A DNA stretch of 64,000 nt. Origin: Beverwykella pulmonaria. Taxonomy: Eukaryota > Ascomycota > Dothideomycetes > Pleosporales > Melanommataceae. Location of the stretch: contig BCHH01000001.1 in assembly GCA_001599595.1 (NCBI GenBank), forward strand, positions 1,019,935 to 1,083,934, read 5' to 3'. Below, one piece after another: positions 57,269 to 64,000 of the stretch. Every line of letters begins with the position of its first letter. Positions within the stretch are counted from its first letter, which is position 1. Under the pieces are notes generated by a model, which did not search any database, was not told the origin of the DNA, and was given only the letters and a program-made list of their open reading frames with translations. Both the position numbers and the translations under genes were made by a program.

Positions 57269-60021
57269 ATGAGCGGGCAACCAAAGTCACGATGGGGCTC
57301 GCTGCTCTCCGGCGCCGTCGCAGGCCTCGAGTCGCGCCTGGACACGATACTGGCCGACGATGACCACGCGAGCGCGAAGGCGAGGGCGGCTGAGGTTGCA
57401 TCCAAGCAGGATGCCGCCGAGTCGCAGAAGCTGCAGGTCGATCCAGGTGGGTATACATTTCTTGCTTGAAGGAGATGCAGCGGGCGGGATACGGTAAAGA
57501 TTCCCAGGCTTACCATCAGCTCAGGCCGACCGCGGACCGCTTCTCGCAGCAGACCCAACTCACGGCTGCAGGACCGACTAGCAAAGGCCGTGACCAAAGG
57601 CGCCGACAGACCCGATTCGAGAGCTTCCTCAGAGCTCCCTTCGCGACCAGAAAGTCCAGCTGTGCGAAGCCCGGGCATCGCCGCCGACACTGGCAGGACA
57701 AGCATCGATTCGAGGGTGTCAGAGACAGCACCAGATGTAGCTGCAGACGCCAAAGATGGGGAGACAAAAGCAGACAACATCAAACCTGACGCCTCTCCTC
57801 GACCTTCGACAGACTCACCTTTAGCCTCTCCTCCAGCGACGTCAATTGTCTCAGAGCAACCGCATTCATTCGCAATGCCCTCCATGCCTATCCCCTCGAT
57901 CCTCACACCCCAGGCCTCGTCTCCGCGACAGTCTATAGACAGCAATCGGTCCCGCCCCTCCATCGATTTCTCCGCCTCTGGGGATTTCGAACTTCCTACC
58001 CCGCGCTCCCCCACTGCCGTTGACGCTGAACTCGCCTCTCTCCGAAAGACCCACGAGGAAACCCTCAGCGATCACCGCGAGGAGCTCAACTCTCACCTCG
58101 AACGCATCGATGCCCTACAATCCAAGCTCACATATCTTTCTCAACAATTAGCCTCCTCCGCAAAGGCTGCATCATCGGATGAAGAAGCAACGCCAGCGGA
58201 CAAGAAGTTGGCGGAGAAAGATGCACAGATAGCAGCGCTCATGGAAGAGGGTCAAAAGCTCTCGAAAACCGAAATGAAGCATATGACCACCATCAAGAAG
58301 ATGCGTACAAAAGCTCAGGAACAGGACAAGGAAATCACGATGCTCAAGCAGCGATTGTCAAAGGCCGAGCGGAGTATCGGCGATCAAACGGAGAGAGCAA
58401 AGCGAGCAGAAGCTGCAGAGAAGGCTGCGCAGGAGAAGCTCAAAATTGTAGGAAGGATTGAGAAAGATCTCGAGATCATTAGGTCGGAGCGGGAGGAAGC
58501 GGGCCTCACAATTGGTGAGCTTAGGCGGCAGTTGAATGAAGCCTTGAGCAGGGTTGAGGATGCGGAGAAGAGAGTCCAGGCTGGAGCTTTGGAAGCAGAG
58601 AAGAGAGCTACTGCATCACTAAAAGAAGATATGGAGAACGCCCGGATAGAAAAGAAGCTTACGGAAGATCGCCACAAGCGAGATCTACAGGACGCCAAAG
58701 AGGATGCGGCGAGACAGCAAGAAAGGGCCAAGGTCCTAGAGCTTGAATTGCGCGGAGAAATCGCGGTAATTACTTTCCTCGGCCCAGCTATCCACTCTAC
58801 CATACTGACAATCATATGTAGAACCTCGAGACCAAGCTGGAGCTCCTTCGCAGTCGCTCCGAAGAAGTCTCATCCTCCGCAACTGGCGACAGCCAGGCCA
58901 AGCTCCTCCGCCAAATTGAAACGTTGCAGACCCAATACGCTCTCGCATCTGAAAATTGGCAAGGCATCGAAAGCACACTGACGTCCCGCGTCGTAGCGCT
59001 CGAGAAAGACCGTGACGAAACGGCCAAGCGCGAGTCCGACATCAGGCGCAAAGCCAGAGAGGTGAACTCTAAAGCTCGTCGACTCGAAGACGAGCTCGAG
59101 GGCATCAACGACCGGGCCCGATCACTAGAACAAGATCTCACAGAGCAGCGAGCTTCGGCCCAGAAACTGCAAGCCCGCTTAGCACAAGCAGAAACCGCTG
59201 CACAAGATTCGCGCGCAGAGCTCGAGAAAGAGAAGAAAGTGTGGGAAGCAGAGTTCCAGCAACGGCTTGAAGAGGAGAGAAACAAGTGGCGAATGGAAAT
59301 GCCAACGCATAATCTAACAGGAGAAACTTATCTGCGCGCCATGTCACCCTCAACGTCGAACCGCAGACATTCTCCTGACCCCATGGGCGCACACAACCGA
59401 AGAGCCATGCCGCGCTCCATCTCCGCAGGCATGGAGAACCCCCTTTCGCCTCTGGACCGCATGCTCGACGATCGCCGGCCGTCTAGCTCTCGTCAGAAAT
59501 CGAGTCGTACCCCTGAGATGGGTACGCCTCCGCGTCAAGACTCGTTCCCACAGTCACTATCTACTCTTAATGGCGCTAGCGCCTCCAACACACCCTCTAT
59601 TAATATGTTCGACCACGACGAAGGATACGAGAACGTTTCATCCCCGCAGCGAACTATCAATGACATGATCTCCGTGTCCACCGTCGGCGCTGGTCCCTCG
59701 GTTCAACTGGTTGAGCGCATGAGCGCTGCGGTGCGCCGACTGGAATCTGAAAAAGCAACGTCCAAGGAGGAGATGGCTCGCCTAGTTGCACAGCGCGATG
59801 AGGCTCGCGAGGAAGTTGTGGCGCTTATGCGGGAGATTGAGGAGAAGCGTGCCCAAGACCAGAGGGTAGACAAGCTCGAGAAGGATTTGAGGGAGATGGA
59901 TCAAAGATACCAGACTACGCTTGAGATGCTTGGAGAAAAGAGCGAGCGAGTAGACGAGTTGGAGGGTGACGTTGCGGATCTGAAGAAGATTTATCGGGAT
60001 TTGGTGGAGACAATGAAGTAG
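57269..60021 (+). CDS. TMF-family golgin (Sgm1-like)
   Basis: Three exons (57269-57446, 57525-58765, 58822-60021) give 872 residues. The N-terminus reads SRWGSLLSGAVAGLESRLDTIL, the conserved opening of fungal TMF proteins. After the first intron comes RSRPNSRLQDRLAKAV, another family word that fixes the acceptor. A Ser/Pro-rich linker (about 85-210) leads into long heptad coiled coils (about 220-600). The C-terminal TMF Rab6-binding region covers roughly 750-872, from SVQLVERMSAAVRRLESEK to DLKKIYRDLVETMK. TMF/Sgm1 tethers vesicles at the Golgi by binding Ypt6/Rab6. Confidence 0.93.
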
Positions 60022-60274
60022 AGTCTGAGCTGAGTCTCTGCAGACTTATGTGTTTCTATGAGAGGCGTTGGTCTAGAATTTCTTCTCATTCGTTGGTTTT
60101 AGGCATCTGGGATGTTCGGTGCCTGGTTTGGTGTTCGATAAGTGCTCATTCTTCCATTGCTGGGTCTAGCACCGTCGGATTTTCTACCTTCCACATTCAG
60201 GAATCTCTTTCCATCTACCATACCTGTAGTCTATACACTATACTTTGATTGCATCTTGTCGGTAGATGGCTAGT
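60022..60274. other. Convergent 3' intergenic region
   Basis: 3' flanks of the golgin and gankyrin genes. No feature. Confidence 0.4.
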
Positions 60275-61227
60275 CTATTCCAAATCTATGCCCTCGCGCT
60301 CTGCAGCTTGCAGAATGAAGCTCCTTGTCTGCGTAATTGTTAGTTCCAACACCTCACACCGCCAAAAGCCCGGACATATACACACCTTCGCATCAGGCAC
60401 CAAATCCAACGCCTTCTTCCCCTCCCTATCTTCCTTCTCAAAGTCCGCGCCTTGCGTCAGCAACAGCAGCGCCGCGTCCCCGTGCCCCTCGCAGATCGCA
60501 TGGTGCAGCGCCGTCATGCCGTCTATATCCGTCGCATTCAAGGGAGATTTTGCGTCGAGAAGGATACGCATCATGGGTACGGAGCCCACGGCTGCGGCAC
60601 GGTGGAGCGGGAGTTGACCACGCTTGTCTTTTATTCGCGCAGAGGCGGGGGGCTGCTGCGAGAGTAGGGTTCGCGCGATATCGAGGGAGGATTTGGAGGC
60701 GCAAAAGTGGAGGGCCGTTTGGCCGTTGTTGTCTACACAGTCAGCCCTGGCCTCTAGCTCTAGCTTCTCCTCGTCTTGTCGAGGCTTTGTTACGCACTCT
60801 TCGCATTCACATCTGCATCCTTCCTCAGCAGTAGATTTACAATCTGCTCGCCATCTTTTCGTGAGCAAGCCATCATTAGGGGCGTCCAGCCGGACCCATC
60901 TTGGGCATCGACGTCGAAGTGTTTTTGTTGTGAGAGGAGCTCGACGATGGGAAAGTGATTGAAGGATACGGCCCAGTGGAGGGGGAGCCGGTCGTCGAGG
61001 TCGCGGAGTTGGGCGAGGGAAGGGTTTGCGGCGAGGAGAGATTCTACGCGCGATGCTGGGAGAGGGTTAGTTGGATGGTAAGTGTTTGGAGTTGTGAGAG
61101 GCTGGGGGGAAGTTCGAGGGGTGAAAGGCTTGAGGGGCAATGGAAGGGGAGAGCAGTGAAGCCTGGGAGACATACTTCCACCTTCGCGACAGGCTTCGTG
61201 AATTGCGTATTTGGTTTTGGGGTCCAT
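60275..61227 (-). CDS. Gankyrin/Nas6 proteasome assembly chaperone
   Basis: Four exons (61227-61176, 61055-60798, 60732-60386, 60328-60275) give 236 residues. Exon 1 ends at a strong GTATGT donor, and the join reads REGGTSRVESLLAANPSL, the expected first repeat. Seven ankyrin-type repeats follow: RLPLHWAVSFNH, GWTPLMMACSRK, NNGQTALHFCASK, GQLPLHRAAAVG, GMTALHHAICEG, and a degenerate last one in the small final exon. Length and repeat number match Nas6/PSMD10, which binds the Rpt3 ATPase C-terminal domain during 19S base assembly. Other ankyrin proteins are possible, but the pattern KYAIHEACREG at the start favours Nas6. Confidence 0.92.
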
Positions 61228-62168
61228 GGTGGAATAGCTCTAGAAGTAGAGTACAATGAGTGTGGCGTATAAAGGCGAGGAAGCTGGGAGCTTTGAGCTT
61301 ATAATGAGATGATCCCGCCGAGGCAACACCAACACGTAAACTATTCTGCCGAGGCGGTGAACACTAGTCTTAACCTATTATATAAACAGGTCTACTTTCT
61401 CCCTCTTTTTATCCTGGTGGATCGCCATGTTCAGCCTCCTTACGTCAACGGACATTTTCCAACGTTTTCGTCATATATGGCGCTGTAGTAACATGTCGTT
61501 ATCACGTTTCGCTCCTCTATAAAAAAAAGTTAAGCATAAGCCGACGCTGGGTGCAGGCATTCATTTTATTTCGTGTGGACTTCACTTTCTACCTCGTTAT
61601 TATTTATGGTTTTCAACCTCGTGTTCTTCCAATTTCGGAATGAGTGTCTTCTGTTTGTCTCATTCCAATCGTCCTCGCTTTGAGACAGAGTACCTCCAAA
61701 TTGAACATTCGCTGGCATAGGGCAAGGTGGTTTCTGACACGAGTTACACAACCTCAAATGTATGTATGAACTGCGCCATGCTACAACGGCGCTGACTGTC
61801 ACTAGCCATATTTCTTGCTTCTATTGTCTTATTGCCTTCCAGTTCATATCTTTGTTGAAGTTCGGTGCATCTATATTAAGTACTCGCTGTTGTAGTACAT
61901 ATGTGTATGCATTCCTCGCGTGGGCAGTGCCCCCATGACGCTCGGGTATTCTCTCTGCATTCCTCTCTCCATTCCACCAGTCTTTTGGATCCAATGGATA
62001 TCCAGCTGTGGGGGTTGCTTATCTATACTAAGTGCTCGACGTTGCATTCAGCCTTCTGGGTAGACTTATTATCACCAGGTATATGCATGTATTTATATCC
62101 AAGTATCTCATTTTGGTATGACTACTCATCTCAAGTCAATCAAGCCAGTCCATTTCTTATTCGTCATA
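61228..62168. other. Divergent intergenic, gankyrin / orphan gene
   Basis: AT-rich with overlapping short ORFs, none supported. Starts of the two flanking genes face away from each other. Confidence 0.4.
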
Positions 62169-63407
62169 ATGGTATATCTGACTGACCCACAAGCGCCTCT
62201 CACGAAGTTCAAAGATAGCGTCATCAGCCTGAGTAAAACTACACGTACGTAACTCCCAAGAGTCCACAGTATCACATTCATGTCATGTAGCAACAGCCTG
62301 ACAGGATACCGCTTGAATATCTTTCAAAAGACCAAGTATCATATCCTTTACAGAACCACATTGACCTATCCAGTCTTCCTCGTCAACATTCTCAACCACC
62401 TCGACGCATCGCACTTGCCCGTCTCTTCCCTCTCTCACACCCTGCAAACCTTCCAACAGCATCTCATCCTGCTCTCTCACGAGATCCTCTCAGTCAATTG
62501 CCCTCACAAGAATGGTTTCAAATTGCAGACCTTGTATCTTTGTTGGCAAACGCACAGCAGTGTTTCTCACGGCTCGATGGTAATATTTGTGAATAGCATG
62601 AGGTCGAAATTTAGTAGTATGAGGAGGTACTTCGAGAAGGCAAAATTGGAGGGCAAGGTGAGGCATTTGGATTTGAGAGTTGAGATATATGCTATGGCAT
62701 TAGGGGGGATTGCGTTGGTCAATGCTGTGTAAGTATACATGTTGTCGGCGGGCTCTTGTCCAGCATCATTTTGGCTTCTACATCATTTGCATTCTCTGTT
62801 AGAGTGCTTGCTAATTTCGACCAGACATGCCACGCACCAATACCTCGGCCCCGAGTTCCGTGAAGTGGGCTTCAAGACCATTGAGAACTGCACTGTGCAG
62901 ATCTCCTACAACGTCTCTAGGCTTGCACAAAACGATTCGATATCACCGCGCTTCTCCAAAGACACATCATCCAAAGCCAAAACAGCAACCGCAACCCGCA
63001 ATTCTGAACCAACCGATCCCTCCACCCAACTTATTGAGATTATTACTAGTAGAATGGACGACTGCAATAAGCACACTCGTAGCTCTCCTCCTTCGGCCTC
63101 AGACGCAGACATCAGCACGACCTACCAGCTTATCCATTCTCGACTATCAATAGTATCACCGCTGGAAGAGGAAATCTACACAACCAGTGTGCGACTAAGG
63201 ACTGCGACTATGATTCAGAGTGGCACGATCAGGTCCGAAGCTACAAGTCTTGTGCAAGAACATAGAGGGGAGTCCGAGTTTGACTCGCCAGTCTTTTGTA
63301 TTGAGAGGGGATGCGAATACTTGCATATGGGACCGGGCTCGTTGTTTCCAGTGGGCGAGGAAGAGTTCTGCGAGGATAGGATACCTGAAGTGGACGAATC
63401 TGATTAA
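62169..63407 (+). CDS. Hypothetical protein, 366 residues
   Basis: Three exons in my model (62169-62248, 62291-62728, 62825-63407). The second intron (GTAAGT donor, CAG acceptor) is strong and joins VNAV to HATHQYLGPEFREVG. The first intron (42 nt, GTAACT donor, TAG acceptor) is short, and an alternative start at ATG 62280 would remove it. Residues 1-170 look helical with hydrophobic heptads. Residues 215-366 are Ser/Thr-rich and end in an acidic tail (EEEFCEDRIPEVDESD) preceded by FCIERGCEYLHMGPG. No signal peptide or transmembrane segment. I do not recognise the family and assign no function. Confidence 0.6.
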
Positions 63408-64000
63408 GTAGGGTTTGACCCTTTGCTTTGGAAATGAGTGTTATTGTAATTCTGGTTGTGCAAGTCACAAGGCTATCTGATTTATGAAGGTATGATAGAA
63501 AAACACCAATGAAAGAAAACTTTGTCAAATGGGAATCTGCAGTTCACACCCTCCCGAGCTCAGCTAGTTCACCTCACCGTCGTAGCTGACCTTACCACGT
63601 GACCACACGAATGTATCCTATATCCACTCTCCCATCCACACTTTCTTCATTGGGTCAACGCGTTATCGTGTGATCGCCTCCTATTATCTTATTTTTTGCT
63701 GGCCTGAAGTCTCAATGTGAATACCAAACCCCAATCCGGAAAAGCCGATTCCAAGTTCGCCCCTCACCTCAACTCCGGTACCCTAACACGCACCAGCAGA
63801 TCACCCGCTGCACCATGGTGCGGTATCGGTAGCGGCCCGCCCGCACGCACACGTGCATGTCAGTCATCACCTATAAATCACATACTGGGGCATCTGCAGT
63901 GCGACATCTGTCTAGAAGCGTGTTCTAAAACTGTGGACTGGTTGTCTGTGTGTGTGCCGATTCCGAAGCAGGGAAATAATTAACATTTTGGGTTATTAGA
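63408..64000. other. Right edge, no gene seen
   Basis: A CACGTG core lies at 63596-63601, followed by C/T-rich sequence; this could be the promoter of a gene beyond the window. No ORF is supported. Confidence 0.4.

Noticed and set aside
56754..57272. A 172-codon plus-strand frame upstream of the golgin
   Set aside because: Low-complexity Arg/Pro/Ser composition and no domain; fits a 5' leader better.

Overview
The window is nuclear DNA of a filamentous ascomycete (Pezizomycotina). The basis is short GT-AG introns, mostly 47-70 nt, with fungal branch sites such as CTAAC and CTGAC. Almost every protein also has a clear filamentous-fungal family, and there are no operons or bacterial signals. 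A Leotiomycetes or Dothideomycetes origin is my guess from the family mix, not something the sequence proves. I found no rRNA, tRNA, CRISPR array or intact transposon.

I rebuilt exon structures by hand, choosing splice sites that restore conserved protein sequence and keep frame. Left part (1-25 kb): an RSC7/Swp82-type chromatin remodeller subunit; a gene-poor 4.9 kb stretch; a head-to-head pair of splicing factor SF3a2/Prp11 and tubulin cofactor E; a secreted Cys-rich, GPI-like protein; a peroxisomal alpha/beta hydrolase ending in AKL, divergent from a six-BRCT-type Rtt107/Brc1 repair scaffold; ESCRT-II Vps25; the lipoylated E2 of branched-chain 2-oxoacid dehydrogenase; and gluconokinase.

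Middle part (25-45 kb): retromer Vps26; a gene-poor stretch holding a decayed F-box gene; a malate/TDT transporter; an anchored PQQ-type sugar dehydrogenase; a head-to-head pair of the DEAD-box helicase Prp5 and ribosome biogenesis factor Erb1; and a bHLH transcription factor with an E-box-binding basic region.

Right part (45-64 kb) is more accessory: an orphan ORF, a seven-exon MFS drug/polyamine-type transporter, a small secreted protein built from two tandem nine-cysteine modules, a wrecked MFS gene, an F-box gene with an ambiguous frame break, a Nit2-type amidase, a TMF/Sgm1 golgin, a gankyrin/Nas6 proteasome chaperone, and an orphan 366-residue protein at the end.

Most genes are independent housekeeping genes. 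The co-organised units are the divergent pairs that share a short promoter (SF3a2/TBCE, Prp5/Erb1), several of which carry a CACGTG core. The best candidate for something undescribed is the two-module cysteine-rich secreted protein at 50966-51730. I saw no multi-gene novel system.
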